DNA of 64,000 nt from Rhodococcus erythropolis NBRC 15567 (lineage in GTDB: Bacteria; Actinomycetota; Actinomycetes; Mycobacteriales; Mycobacteriaceae): contig NZ_BCRM01000017.1 of the NCBI RefSeq assembly GCF_001552595.1, positions 62,001-126,000 of the forward strand. Direction: 5' to 3'. The notes under the pieces are model-generated. The model was not told the origin of the DNA. It did not search any database and worked only from the letters and a program-made list of their open reading frames with translations. The position numbers and the translations under genes were made by a program. Of the stretch, positions 42,711 to 54,279 are shown piece after piece (position 1 is the stretch's first letter; every line of letters starts with the position of its first letter).

Positions 42711-43352
42711 ATGACCAGGTCACAAGCTGACGCAACGGATACACCGCGACGCAAATACGCCCCTCGTATGGCGCCCGAGCAACGACGCGAACAGCTGCTC
42801 GACGCAGCATTCGAGGTCACCGGCCGCGTAGGCCTGCACAACCTCAGCATGGAATCCGTCGCTGCCGAAGCCGGCGTCGGCAAGCCCGTCCTCTACACGA
42901 TTTTCGATACCAGGACCGATCTCGTCGCCGCACTCCTGCGCCGCGAGCACGAGCGAGCCATCACTCAGGTGCTCGAAACCATGCCGACGGATCTGAGCGA
43001 ACTCGGCCCAGCGGCGTCATACACCGGAACCGTTGGCGCCTTCGTCGACGCCGTACTGGAGAACCCGACGCGCTGGCGCCTGATTCTGACGTCTGTCGAG
43101 AACGCCCCCAGCGAGTATCACGGCTTGCTGAAGCTCTCTCGCGGAGCTGTCTTCGCCCGCGCCGAAGAACTGGCGCGTGCCGGGATTGCCCTCGAACCGA
43201 AGCTCGAAGGCCTTGATCCGGTTCTCCTCGCACACACCATGATGTCGTTTGCCGAAATGCTCGGACGACTGGCCGTCAGCGACCCCGAAACCTATACCCG
43301 AGAAAGACTTTCCAGTTTTGCCGTTGCGCTCGCTCAGTCGGTCGGGCGTTAG
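42711..43352 (+). CDS. TetR-family regulator
   Basis: 213 residues. The HTH is LSMESVAAEAGVGKPVLYTI; an Arg-rich lead-in (RRKYAPRMAPEQRREQLLDAA) precedes it. The all-helical C-terminal domain would bind a ligand, perhaps an acyl-CoA, given the divergent dehydrogenase. The ATG at 42711 follows GGAGGTGAGG; earlier in-frame starts are less likely. Confidence 0.86.
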   Translation: MTRSQADATDTPRRKYAPRMAPEQRREQLLDAAFEVTGRVGLHNLSMESVAAEAGVGKPVLYTIFDTRTDLVAALLRREHERAITQVLETMPTDLSELGPAASYTGTVGAFVDAVLENPTRWRLILTSVENAPSEYHGLLKLSRGAVFARAEELARAGIALEPKLEGLDPVLLAHTMMSFAEMLGRLAVSDPETYTRERLSSFAVALAQSVGR

Positions 43353-43395
43353 CAGACCACTGAAACCTGTCGGTCGGATCTGCTTCAATACACGC

Positions 43396-43737
43396 ATGAC
43401 ATCACCATCGATCGAACCGCTACAGCTTTTCGAAACGTCTCCGGGCAACTGGTCACTGATGCTCACCGACCAGCATTTCGGCAAGGTAGCAGCGGTATTC
43501 GAGCAGGTAGAGGGTTTCGAAGGCTCCGGCTACGACTGGGCGTCGGTGGCCCATGCGGTGGTGGGTCGCGACGCTCCCCATCTGGACGGCCGCTTCGGCA
43601 CCGATCCCGAGGCCGGCATGTTTGTTGCGTACGGCGGCGACCACGAAGCTCTTGGTGAACTCGGTGTGCTTCTCGCCAAGGCGTATTCGGATGCCGAGTA
43701 CCTCGGCGGACTCGTCGCTATTTCCGAACTCGACTAG
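43396..43737 (+). CDS. Imm51-like immunity protein
   Basis: 113 residues. It resembles the Imm51 family, with GSGYDWASVAHAVVGR and DPEAGMFVAYGGDHEALGEL in the right order. Imm51 members protect against toxins of polymorphic or contact-dependent systems. No toxin gene is nearby, so it is an orphan, perhaps guarding against toxins of neighbours or reused for another task. It follows TetR by 43 bases. Confidence 0.65.
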   Translation: MTSPSIEPLQLFETSPGNWSLMLTDQHFGKVAAVFEQVEGFEGSGYDWASVAHAVVGRDAPHLDGRFGTDPEAGMFVAYGGDHEALGELGVLLAKAYSDAEYLGGLVAISELD

Positions 43738-43756
43738 AACTCCCTATCGAAACGAC

Positions 43757-43786
43757 ATCGGCCCCACACCTAGGTGCGGGGCCGAT
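43757..43786. terminator. Hairpin terminator between convergent genes
   Basis: ATCGGCCCC (43757-43765) pairs with GGGGCCGAT (43778-43786), and ACCTAGGT inside can pair with itself. It separates the Imm51-like gene and asd. It lacks a long T-run. Confidence 0.75.
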
Positions 43787-43800
43787 ACCGAACGAAAGAT

Positions 43801-46107
<2,307 letters not shown>

Positions 46108-46156
46108 GCGTTTCTACCTCCAGGTCGAAATTGTTTACAGATACCAGAGGTCGAGC

Positions 46157-47110
46157 TTACCGAGGTGGTCCTGGGACTTCCCGATGCGTACTGCTGTTCG
46201 CCTCAGATCCGCGCGGGATCAGTTGCGAGATCCGCGCTCGCATCAACGTCGCAGAACGCGAACCACCGGCAACGTAACCGACCACCGCGACGGCAACTCC
46301 GCAGGCGAGAAGCACGCGGATACTGCTGACCAGGGAAACTGCCAGCGCGTCGTACACCGCCACAGCCGCCTCGGACGACGGTATGTCTGAATTCTGTAAA
46401 TAGACCCGGCGCACGACGGCCAGCGCCACCAGCAGGGCGATCATCGCCACCGCCGTCGCCAGCCCGACCAGGGACAGCGCGCGCATGCGCCCCGGTGCAA
46501 CTACGACGGCCGCAATCGCGCAGGCCACCGACGCCCACGGCAACCAGGTCGCTGCTCGGTCGAGAGTGTTCGAGAAATCCTGGGCCCGCACCAACTCGTC
46601 GGATTGCAGGATCTCGAACTGCGGATCGAGCGCCGGGAGGCGATCGATCACGGTGAATCCGCGATCGCGCAGGTTCGTCCTCAGTTCCGTCATGACCGGT
46701 TCGAGGGAGACGGTGACCGTTCCGCTGTCGTCGGCCCGAACTATGCCGTCGGCGGCTCGGCCGGTCACCATCGCGGCAAGTTGCGCGTGCGCTCGACGGT
46801 TGGCCGCGGTCCAGAGCGTCGCAAACTGGTCGCTCGAGACCAACGACTGAGCGGCCTCACGAACAAGTCTCTCGGCCTGTCTCGTCACCACCTGCGGAAA
46901 CTCGTCCAACCGCTGCGTCAATTCCTCGGTCAGCCGATCAACGACCGCCGATTGGACAGCGGGGTCGGCAGCCAGCGGGGCAACGGACTCGACATAGCTG
47001 TCGGTGTCGTTCACCTGGGTGTGGACGAACAGCGCGAGCACCGAGCCGGCAAAACCGAGACCAGCGAGAACGATCAGCAGTGAACAGACGATCCAGCGGA
47101 TCGAGCGCAT
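46157..47110 (-). CDS. Membrane protein of unknown function
   Basis: 317 residues. Helix 1 (about 5-28) anchors an extracytoplasmic domain of about 160 residues rich in charged helices (DRLTEELTQRLDEFPQVVTR). Four more helices follow (about 188-282) with a basic C-terminal tail. No catalytic motif is seen. The layout suits a cell-envelope structural or sensory protein. The ATG overlaps the previous gene's stop in TGATG, so the two small genes upstream of lysC are coupled. Confidence 0.72.
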   Translation of the reverse strand: MRSIRWIVCSLLIVLAGLGFAGSVLALFVHTQVNDTDSYVESVAPLAADPAVQSAVVDRLTEELTQRLDEFPQVVTRQAERLVREAAQSLVSSDQFATLWTAANRRAHAQLAAMVTGRAADGIVRADDSGTVTVSLEPVMTELRTNLRDRGFTVIDRLPALDPQFEILQSDELVRAQDFSNTLDRAATWLPWASVACAIAAVVVAPGRMRALSLVGLATAVAMIALLVALAVVRRVYLQNSDIPSSEAAVAVYDALAVSLVSSIRVLLACGVAVAVVGYVAGGSRSATLMRARISQLIPRGSEANSSTHREVPGPPR

Positions 47111-47475
47111 CACGTGTGCTTGGCGCGCGCCGGTCGAATCTTCGCGGTGATGTGGTGAATGCGGTGATCGTCAGCGGGTATCCGGAAGGTCTCGGTAACC
47201 CGAACGGTCATCAGGTTGCGCCCGAACAACCCGGCGTCAAGGAGGTAGTCAGCCGTCAGGTCGTCCCCGTCGACCGTCCACTCCACCTCACGAATGTCGC
47301 GGATCACGCGATACTGAGGACCTCCGGAAAGGCTGCGCCGCAAATGATTCCCCGAAAATCCGGTCTTCAACCCGACCTCGTGACGTACCGCGTCCGGAGC
47401 CAGCGGTACGGAACTGCCATCGTGACTACGGAGCGCGTCGAGGTACGTGCTCGCCACGGCGATTCGGGGATCCAT
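47110..47475 (-). CDS. Small NTF2/SnoaL-like protein (possible)
   Basis: 121 residues from the ATG at 47475 (MDPRIAVASTYLDALRSHDG). The start helix, the SVPLAPDAVRHE segment and the final strands (GDDLTADYLLDAG, NLMTVRVTETFRIPADD) fit a cone-shaped alpha+beta fold of the NTF2 type. An earlier in-frame start would run back into the leuA leader, so I reject it. The function is unknown. Confidence 0.65.
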   Translation of the reverse strand: MDPRIAVASTYLDALRSHDGSSVPLAPDAVRHEVGLKTGFSGNHLRRSLSGGPQYRVIRDIREVEWTVDGDDLTADYLLDAGLFGRNLMTVRVTETFRIPADDHRIHHITAKIRPARAKHT

Positions 47476-47588
47476 GGACGACAGTCCACCATTTTCGAGG
47501 CCGAAACGGCAGCACAATTCGGCGACAAATTGGACATGAGGGCGAACCCCACCGATTTCTCGCGAAATCCAGGAGTAGAGTGCTGTGC

Positions 47589-47630
47589 ATGCAGCGCGCA
47601 CTCCTTCTTGGTTGCCGCGACGGGGTCTGA
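47589..47630 (+). CDS. leuL: leuA leader peptide
   Basis: A 13-residue peptide, MQRALLLGCRDGV, with three leucine codons in a row (CTC CTT CTT). It ends just before the attenuator hairpin. The putative -10 box TAGAGT (47576-47581) lies 7 bases upstream, so the ATG may be the first base of the message. Its purpose is to sense leucyl-tRNA, not to make a product. Confidence 0.75.
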   Translation: MQRALLLGCRDGV

Positions 47631-47660
47631 TCCAGACTGGCCTCCCGCCGCGGGGTTTTT
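47615..47660 (+). terminator. leuA transcription attenuator
   Basis: CCGCGaCGGG (47615-47624) pairs with CCCGcCGCGG (47644-47653), nine pairs with one mismatch. A second hairpin, GTCTG/CAGAC, sits inside it, and the stem is followed by GG and five T (47656-47660). The left arm overlaps the leader codons just after the leucine codons. A ribosome stalled there would keep the arm open and let transcription run on. Downstream, TGACC/GGTCA (47698-47711) could form a further structure. Confidence 0.75.
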
Positions 47661-47700
47661 GTGCGCCGGTCGACCAAGCCTTCCGGACTCATGGTCTTGA

Positions 47701-49554
<1,854 letters not shown>

Positions 49555-49586
49555 CACTCACGCAATACGAACCCGGCTCTTGAACA

Positions 49587-49630
49587 AACCCTGGTCTCAC
49601 CTGATTTTCGGGTGAGACCAGGGTTGTTTT
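49587..49630 (+). terminator. Strong intrinsic terminator of leuA
   Basis: A 15-bp perfect stem AACCCTGGTCTCACC / GGTGAGACCAGGGTT with a 9-base loop, then GTTTT. Confidence 0.93.
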
Positions 49631-49802
49631 CACGGCACAGAAGTTCTTCGGTCCGTGTTTTCGCTTCGGCATGACATAGGTCCCGAAAGAGTCGCTTAGC
49701 GAAGTTAACAAACAGGATTCACCCATCGAGGATGATGCAGCCGACCCCGGCACGTGAGATAGTCACCTCAGACAAATCCGACTTGTGAAATGGGGCTCGA
49801 CA

Positions 49803-50180
49803 ATGGATTCCTTTTGGGACTTCCTCTGGCTGATCATCATCAGCTTCGCGTTCATCGCGTACCTGATCCTGCTCTTCTCGATCATCACCGACCTATTCCG
49901 CGATCACAAGACTTCCGGCTGGGTAAAGGCAATCTGGATCGTCTTCCTGTTCTTCATTCCGCTGCTCACCTCGCTCGTCTATCTGATCGTCCGAAGCGAC
50001 GGAATGGCCCAGCGCTCCATGGAGGCTGCTCAGCAGGTCAAGAATGCACAGGACAGCTACATCCGTGAGGTTGCCGGAAAGTCCCCGGCCGAGTCCATCG
50101 CAGATGCAAAGGCGCTTCTCGACGCCGGCACCATCAGCGAAGAAGAATTCGCAGCGCTGAAGGCCAAGGCCCTCGCCTGA
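49803..50180 (+). CDS. PLDc_N/SHOCT membrane protein
   Basis: 125 residues. Two helices (about 5-30 and 41-64) separated by DLFRDHKTSGWVKA form a cardiolipin-synthase-N-terminal-like module without the enzyme. A coiled stretch follows, and a SHOCT motif ends the protein (SIADAKALLDAGTISEEEFA, ALKAKALA). SHOCT proteins often act as oligomerisation or membrane-targeting units; no function is known. A weak GGGG site precedes the ATG. Transcription ends in two hairpins. Confidence 0.8.
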   Translation: MDSFWDFLWLIIISFAFIAYLILLFSIITDLFRDHKTSGWVKAIWIVFLFFIPLLTSLVYLIVRSDGMAQRSMEAAQQVKNAQDSYIREVAGKSPAESIADAKALLDAGTISEEEFAALKAKALA

Positions 50181-50187
50181 TTCAGGC

Positions 50188-50254
50188 CCTCACTAATCAG
50201 TGAGGATTGCACTACCGAAACGGGAGCGACACTAATCGTGTCGCTCCCGTTTCG
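50188..50254. terminator. Two adjacent hairpin terminators
   Basis: CCTCACT/AGTGAGG with loop AATC (50188-50205), then a 17-bp perfect stem CGAAACGGGAGCGACAC / GTGTCGCTCCCGTTTCG with loop TAATC (50216-50254). They end the SHOCT gene and, from the other side, the LysR gene. Confidence 0.85.
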
Positions 50255-50256
50255 TA

Positions 50257-50328
50257 TTCATTCACCAACCGCCGTTCATGCACCGACAGCCGTTCATTCA
50301 CCAACAGCCGTTCATTCACCGACCGCCC
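50257..50328. repeat. Four 18-bp tandem repeats over the LysR stop codon
   Basis: Four units of 18 bases: TTCATTCACCAACCGCCG, TTCATGCACCGACAGCCG, TTCATTCACCAACAGCCG and TTCATTCACCGACCGCCC. The fourth holds the TGA stop of the LysR gene on the minus strand (50312-50314). In another minus-strand frame they encode repeated V-N-E-R-L units. They abut the terminator hairpins. Confidence 0.85.
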
Positions 50329-51223
50329 GGGCGACGTCGCGAAAAGCGTCGAGAACCACTCCGATAGCCGGGCTGCGGTCGATGTGTAATCGAGTTGCCA
50401 ATTCATAAACGCGTGCAGCGCGCACGCCTGCCACCGGTTTCCTCGACACTCCAGGATGTGTGATCGCGTAACGCGGCATCAAAGCCACACCGTGGCCCGC
50501 CGCCACCAACTCTTCGATAACTCGGAAATCGTTTATCCGATGAGCGACTCGAGGTTGGACCCCGGTGACGGACGCAACGGACAACAGAACGTCGTCGACC
50601 GGAAACCCGCCGCGCACGCTGATCCAGTTCTCGTCGGCCAATTGTTCCAACCGGACCGAATCCTGCTCGGCGAGTGGATGATCAGGCCGCAGCACCAGGT
50701 CGATCGGTTCACGCATCAGCGGTTGCACGCTGACCCGGGGAAACGAGGTCTCGGCGCCGCGTTCGTCACGGTGAGTGAGGATCACGTCGTGATCGGCCAA
50801 CAGTCCAGGGACGGCCGACGCCGGTTTGTCGACGTCGTGGGCGTCGATGTCCACGTCCGAGTTCTTCAGCGCCGTCAGGACGCCGGGCAGCAGGAGAGCT
50901 GCTCCGGAGGGAAAGAACGCGACTCGCACCTTGCCGCGCGGCGAGCCTCGGTACGACGCCATCTCGTCCGCTGCCCGGTCGAGCGCCGCCACCACGTCGT
51001 CGGCGCGGAGCACCAGCGCTCGACCAGCGTCGGTGAGGCGCAGCGTGCGCCCGTCCGGTTCGAGGAGCGAGACCCCCGCCTCTCGGCCGAGGATCTTGAG
51101 TTGTTGCGAGACGGCGGACGGTGTCATCGAGAGAGCGAGAGCAGTAGCGCCGACGGTTCCTCGGTCGGCGAGCTCACGGAGGATCCGCAAGCGCGTGGCA
51201 TCCATACGGTGACGAATATCCAT
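50312..51223 (-). CDS. LysR-family regulator
   Basis: 303 residues. The winged HTH is at the N-terminus (LRELADRGTVGATALALSMT, then PSAVSQQLKIL), followed by an effector domain (about 90-295). Its stop codon lies within an 18-bp tandem repeat. It is divergent from an EamA exporter and its ATG lies inside a large palindrome, which points to self-control and control of the exporter. Confidence 0.88.
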   Translation of the reverse strand: MDIRHRMDATRLRILRELADRGTVGATALALSMTPSAVSQQLKILGREAGVSLLEPDGRTLRLTDAGRALVLRADDVVAALDRAADEMASYRGSPRGKVRVAFFPSGAALLLPGVLTALKNSDVDIDAHDVDKPASAVPGLLADHDVILTHRDERGAETSFPRVSVQPLMREPIDLVLRPDHPLAEQDSVRLEQLADENWISVRGGFPVDDVLLSVASVTGVQPRVAHRINDFRVIEELVAAGHGVALMPRYAITHPGVSRKPVAGVRAARVYELATRLHIDRSPAIGVVLDAFRDVARAVGE

Positions 51224-51243
51224 GTAGCAAAACTACATGGATA
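51217..51243. promoter_or_regulatory. LysR operator overlapping its own start
   Basis: Inverted repeat TATCCATGTAG / CTACATGGATA, 11-bp arms with a CAAAA spacer. It covers the LysR start codon (51221-51223) in the gap to the EamA gene. A bound regulator would repress lysR and could activate the exporter. Confidence 0.75.
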
Positions 51244-51295
51244 GTGCATCTATATTCGCTTGTTCTGATGCTTCGTACGGCTCACGATTAACGTC

Positions 51296-52237
51296 ATGAC
51301 TCCCCGCGACCGTCTCCTCGGCCTGACCGTGATCGTCTTGTGGGGTCTGAACTTCCTGGCCATTCGCGTCGGCCTGGATCATTTCCCGCCGTTCTTCTTC
51401 GCTGCACTCCGGTTTCTGATCATCGCGATTCCGGTGGTCATCTTCGTGCCGCGTCCGCAGGTACCGCTCCGTTGGTTGCTGCTCTACGGATTCGGTTTCG
51501 GATTCGGCCAGTTCGTCTTCCTCTTCTGGGCGATGCATTCGGGGATGCCGACGGGTCTCGCATCACTGGTCCTGCAGTCGTCCGCGCCGTTCACCGTCCT
51601 ACTCGGCGCGTTCCTGCTCCGCGAGAAGCTCAGCGTCTGGCAGGTCTCCGGGATCGCCGTCGCCGTAGTCGGTATGTCGTTGATCGGCTGGGACCGTTCA
51701 CACCACGCGGCACTGCTGCCCGTGATCCTCACGCTCCTCGGCGGCCTGTCCTGGGCGTTCGGCAATCTCGGCAGCCGCTTGGCCGCGGCGAACACCGTCG
51801 GCGAGCCCGCACCGATGCGCTTGATGCTGTGGATGTGCGTCATCCCGCCGTTGCCGATGCTCGCCCTGTCAGCGGTGGTCGAAGGCCCCACCGCCGGATG
51901 GCACGCGCTCGGCACCGCGTTCAGCGCCGACGCCTGGCCGTCACTGGTCGGGCTGGCCTACATCATTCTGCTAGGCACCATCGCCGGATCCGGGCTCTGG
52001 ACGATGCTCATGGGCCGCTATCCCGCCGGCATGGTGGCGCCGCTCTCCTTGCTGGTACCGGTAGTGGGAATCGGCGCATCCTGGCTGTTCCTGCACGAGG
52101 ATCCGAGCCCGTTGTCCCTGGTCGGGGCAGTCATCGTGATCGCCGGAGCGAGTGCCGCACAGATGAGGCGCAAGCCCGCGAACACTGTTTTCTCGGACAC
52201 ACCTGCAGCCTCACCACCGGCGCGACTCGGCGTCTGA
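51296..52237 (+). CDS. EamA/DMT-superfamily exporter
   Basis: 313 residues with ten hydrophobic helices in two EamA repeats (first near GLTVIVLWGLNFLAIRVGLD, second near LPVILTLLGGLSWAFGNLGS). It resembles O-acetylserine/cysteine or amino-acid exporters. The divergent LysR gene suggests induction by the exported metabolite. It ends 25 bases before murT. Confidence 0.87.
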   Translation: MTPRDRLLGLTVIVLWGLNFLAIRVGLDHFPPFFFAALRFLIIAIPVVIFVPRPQVPLRWLLLYGFGFGFGQFVFLFWAMHSGMPTGLASLVLQSSAPFTVLLGAFLLREKLSVWQVSGIAVAVVGMSLIGWDRSHHAALLPVILTLLGGLSWAFGNLGSRLAAANTVGEPAPMRLMLWMCVIPPLPMLALSAVVEGPTAGWHALGTAFSADAWPSLVGLAYIILLGTIAGSGLWTMLMGRYPAGMVAPLSLLVPVVGIGASWLFLHEDPSPLSLVGAVIVIAGASAAQMRRKPANTVFSDTPAASPPARLGV

Positions 52238-52262
52238 CGATGCCCTGTGCCAAACTCGGGCC

Positions 52263-53516
52263 GTGGGAACTGGACTATCGATCACAGTGCGCGGAAAGCT
52301 CGCCATGCGAGCTGCCGCAGCAGCATCTTGGGCATCGCAGAAGGCCGGTCGCGGCAAGGGTTCGATGATCGGCGGGTTGATCGCCCTCAAGATCGACCCG
52401 ACGCTCATGACTCAGCTCGGACGCGGCAAGCGCACCGTCGTGGTCACGGGCACCAACGGCAAGTCGACGACCACGCGTATGACCGCCGCAGCGCTCGCGA
52501 CACTCGGTGACGTCGCCACGCAGGCCGACGGCGCCAACATGGATGCCGGGATCGTGGCCGCTCTGGCCGCGCGTACGGACGCAACGCTGGCAGCACTCGA
52601 GGTCGACGAACTGCACGTCCCCCACGTAGCCGACGCCGTGAACCCGGAAGTGATCGTGCTGCTCAATCTCAGCCGCGATCAGCTCGACCGGGTCGGCGAG
52701 ATCAACATGATCGAGCGGAAGCTCCGCGCGTGCGTCAATGCGCATCCGAACGCGGTGATCGTCGCCAACTGCGATGACGTACTGGTCACCTCCGTGGCAT
52801 ACGACGCCACCAACGTCGTGTGGGTTGCTGCCGGCGGCGGCTGGGCCGGCGATTCCGTCAGCTGCCCGCGCACCGGTGAACCCATCGTGTGGGAGGGAAA
52901 GCACTGGCGCAGTACCGGTTCCGACTTCGCGCGGCCCGAGCCGACATGGTGGCTCGACGACGACAATCTCTACGGCCCCGACGGCCTGAAGATTCCGATG
53001 ACGTTGACTCTCCCCGGAAAAGCCAACCGCGGTAACGCCGCTCAGGCCGTAGCGGCAGCGGCGGCTTTGGGCGCAGATCCGGTCGGGGCAGTTGCCGCCG
53101 CGTCGACGGTCCAGGAAGTCGCCGGCCGCTACAGCACCGTCGAGGTCGGACCGCACTCCGTTCACATGCTGCTCGCGAAGAATCCCGCCGGTTGGCAGGA
53201 AGCGCTGTCGATGATCGATCCCACGGTGGACGGCCTGGTCATCGCGGTGAACGGTCAGGTTCCGGACGGCGAGGACCTCTCCTGGCTGTGGGACGTGAAG
53301 TTCGAACACTTCGAAGGCGTCAAGGTAGTGGCCGCCGGCGAACGCGGAACCGATCTCGCCGTTCGCCTCACGTACGCAGGCGTCGAGCACACCCTCGATC
53401 CGGATCCGTTGCGCGCCATCGCTTCCTGCCCTCCCGGACGTGTGGAGGTACTGGCGAACTACACAGCCTTCCGTGACCTCAACACCGCCATCGCGAAGGA
53501 GTCTCGCAATGTCTGA
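52263..53516 (+). CDS. murT: Lipid II isoglutaminyl synthase subunit MurT
   Basis: 417 residues. With GatD it amidates the D-glutamate of lipid II. Mur-ligase core: ATP loop VVTGTNGKSTTTRMT, then VLLNLSRDQLDRVGEI, LTLPGKANRGNAAQAVAA and the C-terminal MurT domain that contacts GatD. In staphylococcal and pneumococcal MurT a four-Cys zinc ribbon lies in the middle. Here that region reads SCPRTGEPIVWEGKHWRSTG, with one Cys only, so the ribbon is lost. The start is a GTG at 52263. It overlaps gatD by 8 bases. Confidence 0.93.
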   Translation: MGTGLSITVRGKLAMRAAAAASWASQKAGRGKGSMIGGLIALKIDPTLMTQLGRGKRTVVVTGTNGKSTTTRMTAAALATLGDVATQADGANMDAGIVAALAARTDATLAALEVDELHVPHVADAVNPEVIVLLNLSRDQLDRVGEINMIERKLRACVNAHPNAVIVANCDDVLVTSVAYDATNVVWVAAGGGWAGDSVSCPRTGEPIVWEGKHWRSTGSDFARPEPTWWLDDDNLYGPDGLKIPMTLTLPGKANRGNAAQAVAAAAALGADPVGAVAAASTVQEVAGRYSTVEVGPHSVHMLLAKNPAGWQEALSMIDPTVDGLVIAVNGQVPDGEDLSWLWDVKFEHFEGVKVVAAGERGTDLAVRLTYAGVEHTLDPDPLRAIASCPPGRVEVLANYTAFRDLNTAIAKESRNV

Positions 53517-54222
53517 CTCGACAATTCGCATCGGACTGGTTCTCCCCGACGTCATGGGCACCTACGGCGACGGCGGCAATGCCCTGATCCTGCGTCAGCG
53601 TCTGCGGATGCGCGGCTACGACGCCGAGATCGTGGACATCACCTTGAGCGATCCGGTCCCCGATTCGCTCGACGTGTACACATTGGGTGGCGCCGAGGAT
53701 TCCGCCCAGCGACTCGCAACGCGCCATCTCGCGAAATACCCTGGCCTGCAACGCGCCGCCGAGCGCGGCGCACCGGTTCTGGCGATCTGCGCTGCCATTC
53801 AGGTGCTCGGCAACTGGTACGAAACCTCCAGCGGCGAACGCGTCGACGGTGTCTCGATGCTCGACGTCACGACCTCTCCGCAGGAGAAGCGTTCCATCGG
53901 CGAGGTCATCACGAAGCCCTTGATCGACGGGCTCACCGCGCCTCTCTCAGGTTTCGAGAATCACCGCGGCGGAACAACTCTGGGTAGCTCAGCCTCTGGA
54001 TTCGCACGTGTCACCCATGGTGTCGGGAACGGTGTCGGTGACGGATTCGAAGGCGTCGTACAGGGTTCGGTGATCGGGACGTACATGCACGGACCCGCCT
54101 TGGCCCGGAATCCGGAACTCGCGGACCTCCTGCTCATGCGGGCCTTGGGTGTGAACGAACTCGAACCCCTGCATCTGCCCGAGGTCGACAAGCTCCGCAA
54201 GGAGCGGCTCGCGATTCGCTGA
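53509..54222 (+). CDS. gatD: Lipid II isoglutaminyl synthase glutaminase GatD
   Basis: 237 residues. A class-I glutamine amidotransferase that frees ammonia for MurT. Nucleophile Cys94 (LAICAAIQVLG), GFENHRGGTTLG, and the His in MHGPAL complete the site. AAGGAG lies 7 bases before the ATG, inside the murT end. Confidence 0.93.
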   Translation: MSDSTIRIGLVLPDVMGTYGDGGNALILRQRLRMRGYDAEIVDITLSDPVPDSLDVYTLGGAEDSAQRLATRHLAKYPGLQRAAERGAPVLAICAAIQVLGNWYETSSGERVDGVSMLDVTTSPQEKRSIGEVITKPLIDGLTAPLSGFENHRGGTTLGSSASGFARVTHGVGNGVGDGFEGVVQGSVIGTYMHGPALARNPELADLLLMRALGVNELEPLHLPEVDKLRKERLAIR

Positions 54223-54279
54223 GCCTGTCGTCCGTTCGGACGACTGTTGGTGGGCGGCGGCACCTCGTAGCCTCATTCC

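Noticed and set aside
52275..53561. Open frame antisense to murT
   Set aside because: Low-complexity shadow product; murT has a clear Mur-ligase match.
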